NCBI GenBank assembly: GCA_016187945.1
Contig: JACPIT010000005.1
Location: 744,001 to 808,000, forward strand
DNA length: 64,000 nt
Source of the DNA: Opitutia bacterium
GTDB lineage: Bacteria > Verrucomicrobiota > Verrucomicrobiia > Opitutales > Opitutaceae
Direction of reading: 5' to 3'
Within the stretch, counting starts at the first letter, position 1, and each line of letters starts with the position of its first letter. The notes beneath the pieces are model-generated. The model searched no databases. It saw only the letters and a program-made list of their open reading frames with translations, and was not told the DNA's origin. The translations under genes and the position numbers were made by a program. Of the stretch, positions 33,088-41,788 are shown in pieces.

Positions 33088-34422
33088 TCACGCGGACGCT
33101 TTTTCGGCGTCGGCGGTGCTGGGGGGCGTGTGGGCGAGGAGGACTTTGTCCACGCGCTGGCGGTCCATGTCCATCACCTCGAAACGCCAGCCGTTCCAAT
33201 CGAAGAAATCGCCGGCGACGGGGATGCGGCCGAGTTGGGTGACGACGAAGCCGCCGAGCGTCTGGAACTCCGCGCTTTCCTCGCCGGGGAGTTCGCGGAG
33301 TTTGAGGAGTTGCTTCACCTCGCCGATGGCGAGCGTGGCATCGACGAGCCACGAGCCGTCTTCGCGGCGCTTGGCCTCGGGCTGGGCGCGGCGGAGCTGG
33401 TCGGGGAGTTCGCCGACGATGGCTTCGAGGATGTCGATGAGCGTGATCATGCCTTGCACGCCGCCGAATTCGTCGACGACGAGCGCGGTGTGCTTGCCGG
33501 TTTTCTTGAACTGCTCGAGCACCTGGATCGCGGTCGTGTTTTCCGGCACGAGCGTGGCGGGCGTGAGGAGATTGCGGAGATTCGTCGGCAGGCCGAAGGC
33601 GGCGTGTGCCCACAGGGCTTTGATGTGGATCATGCCGAGCACGCTGTCGCGGTGCTTTTGGTAAACGGGGAAGGTCGAGTGGCCGCTGGCGACGATCTTG
33701 CGCCAGTTGGCTTCGTCGGGGTCGTCGATGTTGAGCCAGACGAGTTTCGGGCGCGGCGTCATGAGCGCGGTGACGGGGCAGCGGTCGAGGGCCATGACGC
33801 CTTCGACCATCGCCTTCTCGGCTTTGTGGAAAACGCCGGCGTGCAGGCCCTGGTCGATGAGCGAGGCGATTTCCTCCTCGGAAACGGTGACTTTCGGCTC
33901 GGCGTGCGAGCCGAGGAGTTTTGCCACGCCGTCGGTGCAGGCGGTGAGCAGCCAAACGAAGGGCGCGGCGATTTTCGAAACGAGATTCATCGTCCGCGCG
34001 AGCGCGATGGCCCAGCGCTCGGGGTTGGCGAGGCCGAGGCGCTTCGGGACGAGTTCGCCGAGCACGATGGTGAAAAAGGTGATGCCGAGCACGACGCTGC
34101 CGAAGCTGACGTAGTTGCTGTATTCCGCGGCGGCGGGAAAACGTGCGAGCAGCCAGTGGTTGAGTTCGCGGGCCAGCGCCGCGCCCGAGAACGCGCCGGC
34201 GGCGATGCCGCTGAGCGTGACGCCGAATTGCACGGTCGAGAGGAACTTCGTGGGGTTCTCCGCCTGCGAGAGCGCGAGTTGCGCGCGGGGGTTGCCTTTT
34301 TCCGCGAGCGTTTTGAGGCGCGACTTGCGCGAGGAGACGAGCGCAATCTCGGCGAGCGCGAAGAGGCCGTTGATGAGCAACAGCAACGCGATGACGAGCA
34401 GCTCGAGAGCTACGGAATGCAT
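33088..34422 (-). CDS. CNNM/CorC (UPF0053) transporter-like protein with CBS domains
   Basis: The start at 34422 places the first membrane helix at the N-terminus (ALELLVIALLLLINGLFALAE) and gives 444 residues. The CNNM membrane domain (1-190) is followed by two CBS domains around CPVTALMTPRPKLVWL and a CorC_HlyC C-terminal domain containing DFFDWNGWRFEV. Members are linked to Mg/Co efflux or ion homeostasis. An ATG 13 codons upstream is possible but would place charged residues before the helix. Neighbours do not suggest a specific ion. Confidence 0.87.
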   Translation of the reverse strand: MHSVALELLVIALLLLINGLFALAEIALVSSRKSRLKTLAEKGNPRAQLALSQAENPTKFLSTVQFGVTLSGIAAGAFSGAALARELNHWLLARFPAAAEYSNYVSFGSVVLGITFFTIVLGELVPKRLGLANPERWAIALARTMNLVSKIAAPFVWLLTACTDGVAKLLGSHAEPKVTVSEEEIASLIDQGLHAGVFHKAEKAMVEGVMALDRCPVTALMTPRPKLVWLNIDDPDEANWRKIVASGHSTFPVYQKHRDSVLGMIHIKALWAHAAFGLPTNLRNLLTPATLVPENTTAIQVLEQFKKTGKHTALVVDEFGGVQGMITLIDILEAIVGELPDQLRRAQPEAKRREDGSWLVDATLAIGEVKQLLKLRELPGEESAEFQTLGGFVVTQLGRIPVAGDFFDWNGWRFEVMDMDRQRVDKVLLAHTPPSTADAEKASA

Positions 34423-34587
34423 AGGGGCGGCGAACGGTAGGCGTGACCGGTCGACCGGCAATCAATTTACCCGTCCCGCCGGCCGGAGCGACGGTAAATT
34501 ACGGGTGCAAGTGCTTCGCGGAGAGCGGGCTGAGGGGCGGCGGCGGTCGCGTCGAGGTGTTCGGTCGGCGCGGGCGGGATTGGCGGG

Positions 34588-34642
34588 AAGCTCCAAGCTC
34601 CAAACCCCAAGCTCCAGAGAAACTCCAAACCTCAAGATTCCC
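34588..34642. repeat. CTCCAA-type degenerate tandem repeat in 319-nt gap
   Basis: Within the gap 34,423-34,741 a run of AAGCTCCAAGCTCC, AACCCCAAGCTCC and AACTCCAAACCTC units forms an imperfect ~7-13-nt tandem repeat. The rest of the gap has a GTAAATTACGG/ATTTACCCGTC inverted pair near 34,466-34,503 and no gene. Confidence 0.6.
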
Positions 34643-34741
34643 AAAAGCAGGGCGGATACGGGCGCGCGAGCCGCGAGGCGCGCTCGCGAAGGAGCGTCTC
34701 GGAGCTGGCGAGCTTCCGCCGCGCCGCACGGCGCGGCGGCA

Positions 34742-36055
34742 TTATTCGTCGCCGTTCTTCTCGGCGGCGAAGGCGGCCGCCTTGGCGTCGTCGAATTCGC
34801 CTTCCCAGCGGGCGACGACGACGGAGGCGAGACAGTTGCCCATGACGTTCACCGAGGTGCGCGCCATGTCGAGGAGCGCGTCGACGCCGAGGATCAGAAA
34901 CGCGCCGGCGAGCGGGAGCTTGAACGATTCCAGCGCCGCCACGAGCACCACGAAGGACGCGCGCGGCACGGCGGCGACGCCTTTCGAGGTGAGCATGAGC
35001 ATGAGCAGCATCGTGATTTGCTGTTCGATCGAGAAATGGATGCCGGTGGTCGTCTCCGCGGCCTGCGCGACGAAGACGGACGCGACGGCGAGGTGCAGCG
35101 TGGAGCCGTCGAGATTGAACGAGTAGCCGGCCGGCAGCACGAAGCCGACGATGCCGCGCGGCACGCCGACCTTTTCCATATTTTCAAACGCCTTCGGCAG
35201 CGCGGCCTCGCTGTTCGCCGTGGTGAACGCGAGCGTGAACGGCTCGCGCACGGCTTTCGCGAAGGCTTTGAGCGGCACCTTCGTCACCCAGATCACCAGG
35301 CCGAAGACGAACACCACGAAGATCACCAGCGCGCCGTAGAGGGTGAAGACGAGTTTGCCGAGCGCGAGGAGCGAGCCGAGACCTTGATGGCCGACGGTGA
35401 GCGCGATCGCCGCGCCGACGCCGAACGGAGCGAACTTCATGATGATGCCGGCGAACTTGAACATCACCTGGGTGAGGCTGCCGAAGAACTGAAGCACGGG
35501 CTTGCCGGCTTCGCCGGCGGCGATCACGGCGACGGCGAACAGCACCGCGAAGATTACGATCTGGAGCACGTCGTTCTTCGCCATCGAGTCGATGACGCTC
35601 GTGGTGAACATGTGCAGGATGATCTCGACGAGCGTTTGCGGCTTGGCGAGTCCGGCGGTCGAGCCGGCGGCGGCGGGCAAGGTCACGCCCGCGCCGGGTT
35701 GCGCGACGTTCACGACGAGCAGGCCGACGACGAGCGCGAGCGTCGTGACGACCTCGAAGTAGAGCAGGGACTTCCAGCCGATGCGCCACGCCTTCTTCAT
35801 GTCGCCGGTGCCGGCGAAGCCTTGGACGACGCTCGCGAAGATGAGCGGCGCGATCATCGCTTTGACGAGGTGGAGAAAGATGTCGCGGATGAGCCCGAGC
35901 CACTCGTCGAGTCCGGTGCGGGACGCCGTCGGCAGCGTGCTCATCCACCAACCCAGCACGATGCCGATGACGAGGCCGAGCAGGATTTGTTTGGTGAGCG
36001 ACAGGTGAAACCAACGGCTCGGCGCGGCCGGCGTGACGGGGGCAGGGTGACTCAT
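34742..36055 (-). CDS. Dicarboxylate/amino acid:cation symporter (DAACS family, DctA/GltP-like)
   Basis: The ATG at 36055 gives a 437-aa membrane protein. The family signature regions are present: LHLVKAMIAPLIFASVV near residue 70, the Ser-rich hairpin region TTANSEAALPKAFE near 275, and the NLDGSTLHLAVA helix break near 315 that forms the cation site. It imports C4-dicarboxylates or acidic amino acids with Na+ or H+. An ATG 7 codons upstream is less likely. The gene stands alone; the regulator gene next door points away. Confidence 0.9.
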   Translation of the reverse strand: MSHPAPVTPAAPSRWFHLSLTKQILLGLVIGIVLGWWMSTLPTASRTGLDEWLGLIRDIFLHLVKAMIAPLIFASVVQGFAGTGDMKKAWRIGWKSLLYFEVVTTLALVVGLLVVNVAQPGAGVTLPAAAGSTAGLAKPQTLVEIILHMFTTSVIDSMAKNDVLQIVIFAVLFAVAVIAAGEAGKPVLQFFGSLTQVMFKFAGIIMKFAPFGVGAAIALTVGHQGLGSLLALGKLVFTLYGALVIFVVFVFGLVIWVTKVPLKAFAKAVREPFTLAFTTANSEAALPKAFENMEKVGVPRGIVGFVLPAGYSFNLDGSTLHLAVASVFVAQAAETTTGIHFSIEQQITMLLMLMLTSKGVAAVPRASFVVLVAALESFKLPLAGAFLILGVDALLDMARTSVNVMGNCLASVVVARWEGEFDDAKAAAFAAEKNGDE

Positions 36056-36161
36056 GGCGGGAATGCGCCGCACCAAAACAGGCGCGCGCGCGTCTGGCCA
36101 GAGTGGAGTTGTGCGGGCGTAGAGCTACGCCGTGCAAGGCTGAGTCGGGACTTCCGTCGTG

Positions 36162-36225
36162 GCAGCCGCCGGCAGTCGGCTGTTGCCGCTTTCACGAACG
36201 ACACGCGTCGGCCGACGGCGGCTGC
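36162..36225. repeat. Imperfect inverted repeat (GCAGCCGCCG family)
   Basis: GCAGCCGCCG-gcag-TCGGC on the left pairs with GCCGACGGCGGCTGC on the right across ~30 nt, lying between the DctA-like gene and a small exported-protein gene. It may act as a terminator or REP-like element. Confidence 0.6.
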
Positions 36226-36245
36226 CCCCGCCGCTCGCGGTCGTT

Positions 36246-36548
36246 TCAGGTCCGGCGCGCGACGGTCAGCGGAGCGTCGCGACGCGAGATCGGCGCGCCG
36301 GCGGACTTTTCGGGCTTCGGGGCGGTCCACGCGCTGACTTCGCCGCGGGTGAACTGCACCTCGCAGCCGGAGTCGTAGACCCAGCGTTCGTAACCTCGCG
36401 CGGCGTTGCGCATGAGCGGTTCGCCGAGGATTTCGCTGACTTGGGCGCGGCTGAGGCCGCTCCGCACCTGCGTCCACCGCAACGTCTCGCCGGGCACCGC
36501 GGGCGAGGCGGCGCCGAGGACCACGAGCAGAATACCGGCGGCGAACAT
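36246..36548 (-). CDS. Small SmpA/OmlA-like exported protein
   Basis: I start at 36548, where a signal peptide begins (MFAAGILLVVLGAASPA); upstream in-frame Met would add basic, unlike sequence. The ~100-aa product has TQVRSGLSRAQVSEILGEPL, the helix-turn typical of the SmpA/OmlA (BamE-like) fold. A short strand-rich part with a single Cys (YDSGCEVQF) follows. It is divergent from the PocR-AraC regulator gene. It may be an envelope protein; the partner is unknown. Confidence 0.65.
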   Translation of the reverse strand: MFAAGILLVVLGAASPAVPGETLRWTQVRSGLSRAQVSEILGEPLMRNAARGYERWVYDSGCEVQFTRGEVSAWTAPKPEKSAGAPISRRDAPLTVARRT

Positions 36549-36703
36549 GTCCCCCTTATCGCCGCAATCGCGCGGCAGCGGGAACCTTATTCGCGGCGCG
36601 CGCGGGTATTTACCCTTTCTTCGCGGTCGCAGTAGCGGGAGCAATCGTGCCGGCTGCGCATCGAAAGTAAATTTATGCGTGGTCACGCATTTCCCTGCTA
36701 CCT

Positions 36704-37663
36704 GTGTGCAGATTTTGGCGTAGCATTGCGCAGACTCGGCAAATCCCTTCTCTAGCCGGCGTGGTTACTTCCTCGGACGAAACACGCCGCAGCCGAGAGC
36801 TCGTGAAACAGCTCCGCGAGTCGCAGATCTACCGCGACTACGAAGCGGCGTTTCGCGAAACGACGGGGCTGCCGATCGTGCTGCGTCCGCTGGAGGCCTT
36901 CGATCTGCCCCATCACGGCGATCCGAACGAGAGCCCGTTCTGCTCGCTGATGGCGACGACGAACCACACCTGCTCCGCATGCCTGCAATTGCAGAAGCGC
37001 GTCGAGGAGGAATCGCGGATGGAGCCGAAGACGCTCAAGTGTTTCGCCGGCCTCTGCGACTCGGCCGTGCCGGTGCGCGTGGGCGAGAATCTCGTGGCGT
37101 TTCTCCAGACCGGCCAGGTCTTGTTGCACAAGCCGAGCAGCCGCGAATTCGGCAAGCTCGCGCGCGACGTGATCAACTGGGGCGTGCAGGCCGACCTGAA
37201 GCAGCTCGAGGAGGCGTATTTCCAGTCGCGCGTGCTCGACAAGAAACAATACGAGGCCGTGCTGCGGTTGCTGACGATCTTTGCGCAACACCTCTCGTCG
37301 CTCAGCAACCAGCTCATGCTCGCGGCGAAGCAGGCCGAATCGCCGATGATCACGCGGGCGAAGGCGTTCATCGCCGAGCACCAGCACGAGGAGATTTCGC
37401 TGCGGCAGGTCGCGGCGTCGGTGAACACGAGCGCGTTTTATTTCTGCAAGATGTTCAAGCAGGCCACGGGGCTGACGTTCACCGACTACCTCGCGCGCGT
37501 GCGCATCGAGAAGGTGAAAAACCTCCTGCTCAATCCGCACAAGCGCATCAGCGAGGCGGCCTACGAGACGGGCTTCCAGTCGCTGTCGCAGTTCAACCGC
37601 GTGTTCCGCAAGATCGTGGGCGAATCGCCGACGACGTGGCGCGCGAAGCTGAAGCAGGGCTGA
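36704..37663 (+). CDS. PocR-domain AraC-family transcriptional regulator
   Basis: The N-terminal sensory domain (about residues 40-180) resembles PocR, with SPFCSLMATTNHTCSACLQLQ and a second Cys pair CFAGLCDSAVPV, which can bind a small ligand or metal. The C-terminal ~100 residues form the double helix-turn-helix of AraC proteins (ISLRQVAASVNTSAFYFCKMFKQ and ISEAAYETGFQSLSQFNRVFRK). The start is uncertain: ATG 36704 or GTG 36761. It lies next to the cbb3 oxidase cluster and could sense redox state or a metabolite, but the target is not shown by the sequence. Confidence 0.85.
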   Translation: MCRFWRSIAQTRQIPSLAGVVTSSDETRRSRELVKQLRESQIYRDYEAAFRETTGLPIVLRPLEAFDLPHHGDPNESPFCSLMATTNHTCSACLQLQKRVEEESRMEPKTLKCFAGLCDSAVPVRVGENLVAFLQTGQVLLHKPSSREFGKLARDVINWGVQADLKQLEEAYFQSRVLDKKQYEAVLRLLTIFAQHLSSLSNQLMLAAKQAESPMITRAKAFIAEHQHEEISLRQVAASVNTSAFYFCKMFKQATGLTFTDYLARVRIEKVKNLLLNPHKRISEAAYETGFQSLSQFNRVFRKIVGESPTTWRAKLKQG

Positions 37664-37726
37664 CGCGCTCCGCGGTCGGCAGCGGACCACGCCGTCGTGT
37701 CGACGGGCGCGGCGAGCCGCTCCCGT

Positions 37727-38176
37727 CTAGGCCGATTTCGCGCGACGAGCGCGGTGCGCGGCGTGGACAGTCGGAGACTGGCAGGCGGGCGAGGAGCGAT
37801 TGAGGCAGACCGAGCAGAGCGTATCGATCTCCTGCTGCGCGAGCAGGTGGAAGCTCGTGAGCAACGCGTCGAGCATCGGTTGCGGCACGCGCTTGGCCGC
37901 CACGAGGTGCAGCGCGAGTTCACCGGTCGCGTAGTAATTGAGCAGCGGATTCAGGCCGCAACCGCAGTGGCGCTGGAGCGGGACGAGGAGCGCGGACGTC
38001 TTCTTGAGGACGGAGTCGAGCGAGTTTTCCGAGAGCGAGCGGAAGACCTGGGCCAGCGTCTCGTCCATCAGATAGAGGAGCGTATCGGGATTGCCCAAGG
38101 GCGACGGCGCGGGCTCGGCGCGCAACAGCGCCTCCCACTCCTTTTTGATCGCGGGTCGAAGCCCCTCCAACTGCAT
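37727..38176 (-). CDS. Hypothetical 149-aa Cys-containing protein divergent from the cbb3 cluster
   Basis: The ATG at 38176 begins a helical soluble protein. It has HCGCGLNPLLNYYATGELA in the centre and CSVCLNRSSPAC near the end, so two paired-Cys motifs could hold a metal or Fe-S cluster. No membrane segment is seen. The in-frame sequence upstream of this ATG is unlike protein. The gene faces away from the oxidase cluster and shares its ~200-nt upstream region, so a sensory or regulatory role for respiration is possible but unproven. I do not recognise the family. Confidence 0.6.
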   Translation of the reverse strand: MQLEGLRPAIKKEWEALLRAEPAPSPLGNPDTLLYLMDETLAQVFRSLSENSLDSVLKKTSALLVPLQRHCGCGLNPLLNYYATGELALHLVAAKRVPQPMLDALLTSFHLLAQQEIDTLCSVCLNRSSPACQSPTVHAAHRARRAKSA

Positions 38177-38375
38177 TGACTCGCTGGAATCCACGGCGGG
38201 AGTTTGCCACGGGACATTTGCGCCAGCTTTGCAGTCGTTGTGTATCCGTGCGCATATCTTGGAGAAAGGGAGGCATGCTTCGCCAATAACTGGGCGCTTA
38301 ATGCCAACGCGTGCGCAGCGCTCTGAGGAAAAATCCGGATGATGGTGGGGGACTTCTCCACGCCTCCTCCACGCC

Positions 38376-38585
38376 ATGTCTGTCATTCCGATAACAGTCT
38401 TTCTTAGCCTGTTGCTGGCCGGGTTCTTCGTTGTGCTGTTTTTCCGCGAACAACGCCGGCATCGCTTCGCCAGCTCCGAGCGCGACTCGTTGCTGCCGCT
38501 GGCCGAAGAGCGTCCCGCCGCCGCCGCCAAATCTCCCGCCATTGCTGCGCCCGACGCTCCGGCGTCGGGCGATCTCTATTTTTAA
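38376..38585 (+). CDS. Small CcoS-like membrane protein heading the cbb3 cluster
   Basis: A 69-aa protein with one N-terminal membrane helix (ITVFLSLLLAGFFVVLFF) and a Pro/Ala-rich tail. Position and topology match CcoS/FixS, the small protein needed to insert copper and haem into cbb3 oxidase, but the conserved FDD motif after the helix is not obvious. It starts 24 nt upstream of the ccoNO gene and is probably its operon partner. Confidence 0.6.
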   Translation: MSVIPITVFLSLLLAGFFVVLFFREQRRHRFASSERDSLLPLAEERPAAAAKSPAIAAPDAPASGDLYF

Positions 38586-38609
38586 TCCCCCGCCCGTTCG
38601 CACACACCC

Positions 38610-40925
38610 ATGACGACAGGACAAAAAACTACCATCGAGTTCAACGATAAGGTCGTCCGACAATTCATGCTCGCCGCCGTCCTCTGGGGCGCGGTGGGCA
38701 TGCTGGTCGGTCTGCTGATCGCGACTCAACTGAACTACTGGCAGGCCAACTTCGGCCTGTCGTTCACGAGCTTCGGCCGCCTGCGACCGTTGCACACCAA
38801 CGCGGTGATCTTCGCGTTCGTCGGCAACATGATGTTTGCCGGTGTCTACTACTCGACGCAGCGCCTCGTGAAGGCGCGGCTCGCGAGCGATTTTCTGTCG
38901 AACCTCCACTTTTGGGGCTGGCAGGCGATCATCGTGGCCGCGGCGGTCACGCTGCCGCTCGGCCTCACGCGCGGCAAGGAATACGCCGAGCTGATCTGGC
39001 CGATCAACATCGCCGTCGCGCTCATCTGGGTCGTGTTCGCGGTGAACTTTTTCTGGACGCTCGCGAAGCGCAACGAGAAGTCCCTCTACGTCGCCATCTG
39101 GTTCTACATCGCGACGATCATCACCGTGGCGATGCTCTACATCGTCAACCACCTCTCGATCCCGACGTCGTGGATTCACAGTTACCCGATCTTCGCCGGT
39201 GCGCAGGACGGCCTCGTGCAATGGTGGTATGGGCACAACGCCGTGGCGTTCTTCCTCACCACGCCGATCCTCGGTATCATGTATTACTTCCTGCCGAAGG
39301 CCGCCGAGCGTCCCGTCTACTCGTATCGCCTCTCGGTCGTGCACTTCTGGTCACTCGTGTTCCTCTACATCTGGGCCGGTCCGCACCATTTGCTGAACAC
39401 CGCGCTGCCGAACTGGCTCCAATTGCTCGGCATGACCTTCTCGCTCATGCTCTGGGCGCCGTCCTGGGGCGGCATGCTCAACGGCCTGCTCACGCTCCGC
39501 GGCGGCTGGGACAAGCTCCGCGTCGACCCCGTCATCAAATTCTTCGCGGCCGGCGTGACCTTCTACGGCATGGCCACCTTCGAGGGGCCGCTCCTCTCGA
39601 TCAAGGCCGTCAACGCGCTCGGCCACTACACGGACTGGATCATCGGTCACGTGCACGGTGGCGCGCTCGGCTGGAACGGCTTCATGGCCGCCGGCATGTT
39701 CTACTGGCTCGTCCCGCGTCTCTGGAATCGCCCGCTGCACTCGCAGTCGCTCGCCAATCTCCACTTCTGGCTCGGGCTCACCGGCATCCTTTTCTACATG
39801 GGCGCGATGTGGGCGTCCGGCATCACGCAAGGTCTGATGCTCAACGCCACCGCGGAAGGCGGCACGATCCTCAAATATCCGAACTTCCTCGAGACGCTGA
39901 ACGCCATCCGTCCGCTGATGCTCCTCCGCGTCGTCGGTGGCGTGCTCTACTTCACCGGCTTCATCCTGATGGTTTACAACATCTGGAAATCCATCGCCGG
40001 CGCGAAAGCCGTCAACGGCACGATGGAAGTCTACGTCGAGCAATACGCGGAAAACGAAAAACTCTCGCTCGCCGGCTCCTTCTTCGGCGCGCCGTTCGTC
40101 TACACCGTCATCGGCATTCTCGCCGCCTGCGTGTGGATGTTCACGAGCGGCTGGGTGAACCTGCTCGGCCTCTTCGCCACCGTGATGGCCACGCTCATGG
40201 CCATCGGCCACTTCCAGACCCGCGGCACGAAATGGGGCGAGTATTACGACAAGCTCATCCTGAACGCGCTGCCGTTCACCGTGCTCACGTTCCTCGCCGT
40301 CGCCGCCGGAGGTCTCATCCAGATCGTCCCGATGCTCACGATCGAGAAGCAACTCCAAGTCGAGGATCGCAAGGCCGACGTCTACACGCCGCTCGAACTC
40401 GCCGGCCGCGACATCTACGTGCGCGAAGGCTGCTACCTCTGCCACTCGCAGATGATCCGCACGCTCGTGCCCGACGTCATGCGCTACGGCGATTACTCGC
40501 GCCTCGGCGAATCCATCTGGGACCACCCGTATCAATGGGGCTCGCGCCGCACCGGCCCCGACCTCGCCCGCGTCGGCGGCAAATACAACCACGCCTGGCA
40601 CTACGACCACATGAAGGATCCGCGCTCGATCTCGACCGGCTCCAACATGCCGACCTACGGCCATCTGCACGACAACAACACCGACTACGCCGCGCTCCCG
40701 AGCAAGATTCACGTCCAAAAACTCCTCGGCGTCCCGTTCCCGAACTGGTCCGACTCGATGATCGGCACGCTCGCTCACGAACAGGCGAAGGACATCGCGA
40801 AAGATCTCCAGACCCAGGGCCGCTACGTCGAGCCCGACCGCGAGATCGTCGCCCTCATCGCCTACCTCCAATCGCTCGGCAAAAAATGGACGCCGGTTCC
40901 CGCCGCCACTGCCGCCACGCCGTAA
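38610..40925 (+). CDS. ccoNO: Fused cbb3-type cytochrome c oxidase subunits I and II (CcoNO)
   Basis: One 771-aa chain holds both catalytic subunit CcoN and the monohaem CcoO. The CcoN part (about 1-480) has ~12-14 membrane helices with haem and copper His in HTNAVIFAFVGN, WWYGHNAVAFF, WAGPHHLLN and GHVHGGALGWNGF. After a linker helix near 560, the CcoO part carries the haem c site EGCYLCHSQ and the axial Met in SNMPTYGH near 685. The enzyme is the high-affinity, proton-pumping terminal oxidase used at low oxygen. Fusion of the two genes is known in some phyla. Confidence 0.95.
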   Translation: MTTGQKTTIEFNDKVVRQFMLAAVLWGAVGMLVGLLIATQLNYWQANFGLSFTSFGRLRPLHTNAVIFAFVGNMMFAGVYYSTQRLVKARLASDFLSNLHFWGWQAIIVAAAVTLPLGLTRGKEYAELIWPINIAVALIWVVFAVNFFWTLAKRNEKSLYVAIWFYIATIITVAMLYIVNHLSIPTSWIHSYPIFAGAQDGLVQWWYGHNAVAFFLTTPILGIMYYFLPKAAERPVYSYRLSVVHFWSLVFLYIWAGPHHLLNTALPNWLQLLGMTFSLMLWAPSWGGMLNGLLTLRGGWDKLRVDPVIKFFAAGVTFYGMATFEGPLLSIKAVNALGHYTDWIIGHVHGGALGWNGFMAAGMFYWLVPRLWNRPLHSQSLANLHFWLGLTGILFYMGAMWASGITQGLMLNATAEGGTILKYPNFLETLNAIRPLMLLRVVGGVLYFTGFILMVYNIWKSIAGAKAVNGTMEVYVEQYAENEKLSLAGSFFGAPFVYTVIGILAACVWMFTSGWVNLLGLFATVMATLMAIGHFQTRGTKWGEYYDKLILNALPFTVLTFLAVAAGGLIQIVPMLTIEKQLQVEDRKADVYTPLELAGRDIYVREGCYLCHSQMIRTLVPDVMRYGDYSRLGESIWDHPYQWGSRRTGPDLARVGGKYNHAWHYDHMKDPRSISTGSNMPTYGHLHDNNTDYAALPSKIHVQKLLGVPFPNWSDSMIGTLAHEQAKDIAKDLQTQGRYVEPDREIVALIAYLQSLGKKWTPVPAATAATP

Positions 40926-40944
40926 CCCCCAACCCGCTCTCACC

Positions 40945-41103
40945 ATGTTACGCCGTATCGTTTACGAAGACTGGCAGCTCATCTTCCCGGTCGTGGCGCT
41001 CGCCGTCGCGTCCCTCGTCTACGTGGCCGCCGCCTGGCGCGCCGCTCGGATGAAACCCGCGCAGCTCGACCGGCTCGCCCAGCTCCCCTTCGAAAAAGAG
41101 TAA
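40945..41103 (+). CDS. CcoQ-like small membrane protein (52 aa)
   Basis: The small gene sits between ccoNO and ccoP. The protein reads MLRRIVYEDWQLIFPVVALA and has a single helix near residues 10-30, then a short polar tail. Position and topology match CcoQ/FixQ, which stabilises the cbb3 complex. Sequence similarity in this family is weak, so the assignment rests on position. Confidence 0.65.
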   Translation: MLRRIVYEDWQLIFPVVALAVASLVYVAAAWRAARMKPAQLDRLAQLPFEKE

Positions 41104-41125
41104 CCCTTCCCGCCGCACACCGACA

Positions 41126-41707
41126 ATGAATCCCCAACCTCCTGCCGACGACCGCGACGAGGCACTGCGTCCGCACTCCTACGACGGTATCCACGAATAC
41201 GACAAGCGCCTGCCGAACTGGTGGCTCTACACCCTTTACGGCACCATCGCCTTCTGGGTGTTCTACTGGTTCGCCAACCAGATTGCGCACATCGTTCCGT
41301 CCGACACCGCGCAGGTCGACGCCGCCATGGCGAAGATCAACGCCGTCAAGATGGCCAACTCCATCGACGTCACCAACGACGCGAAATTCTGGGAAATGAG
41401 CCAGAACTCCGAGTTCGTGAACTCCGGCAAGCAGACCTTCGACTCGCTCTGCGTGCAATGCCACCTGCCCAGCATGAAAGGCAAATCCGAGAATCCCACC
41501 GCCGTCGGCCCTAACCTCGTCGACACCGCGTGGATCCACGGCGGCACGCCGAAGGAAGTTTACGCCACCGTCTCCAAGGGCGTCCTCGCGAAAGGCATGC
41601 CCACGTGGGAACCCGTGCTCGGCCAGAAGAAAGTCGTCGAAGTCGTTTCCTACGTCCTCTCCCGACACAAGCAGGGCGAGGAAGTCACCGTCGAAGTCTC
41701 CAAGTAA
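41126..41707 (+). CDS. ccoP: cbb3 oxidase cytochrome c subunit (CcoP), single haem
   Basis: The 193-aa protein has the CcoP N-terminus (YDGIHEYDKRLPNWWLYTLYG, shown here split by the helix at 33-53), one membrane anchor and one cytochrome c domain with SLCVQCHLPS near residue 109 and an axial Met in KGMPTWEP near 157. Canonical CcoP has two CxxCH sites and ~290 residues, so this version lacks one cytochrome domain. It should pass electrons from periplasmic carriers to CcoO. Confidence 0.9.
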   Translation: MNPQPPADDRDEALRPHSYDGIHEYDKRLPNWWLYTLYGTIAFWVFYWFANQIAHIVPSDTAQVDAAMAKINAVKMANSIDVTNDAKFWEMSQNSEFVNSGKQTFDSLCVQCHLPSMKGKSENPTAVGPNLVDTAWIHGGTPKEVYATVSKGVLAKGMPTWEPVLGQKKVVEVVSYVLSRHKQGEEVTVEVSK

Positions 41708-41717
41708 TCCTCCACCC

Positions 41718-41744
41718 GAGCGACGGCGTCAGCCGCCGTCGCTC
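41718..41744 (+). repeat. Hairpin between ccoP and ccoG
   Basis: The sequence GAGCGACGGCG-TCAG-CCGCCGTCGCTC forms a stem of 11-12 bp with a small loop right after the ccoP stop. With no T-tract, it may protect or attenuate the oxidase mRNA rather than terminate it, or be a REP-like unit. Confidence 0.65.
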
Positions 41745-41788
41745 CTGCGGCTCGCCATGGCCGCACCCGCCTCCGCTCTGACCACGAC

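Noticed and set aside
34588-34642. CRISPR-like tandem repeat
   Set aside because: Units are short, degenerate and contiguous, without regular unique spacers; no cas genes occur in the window.
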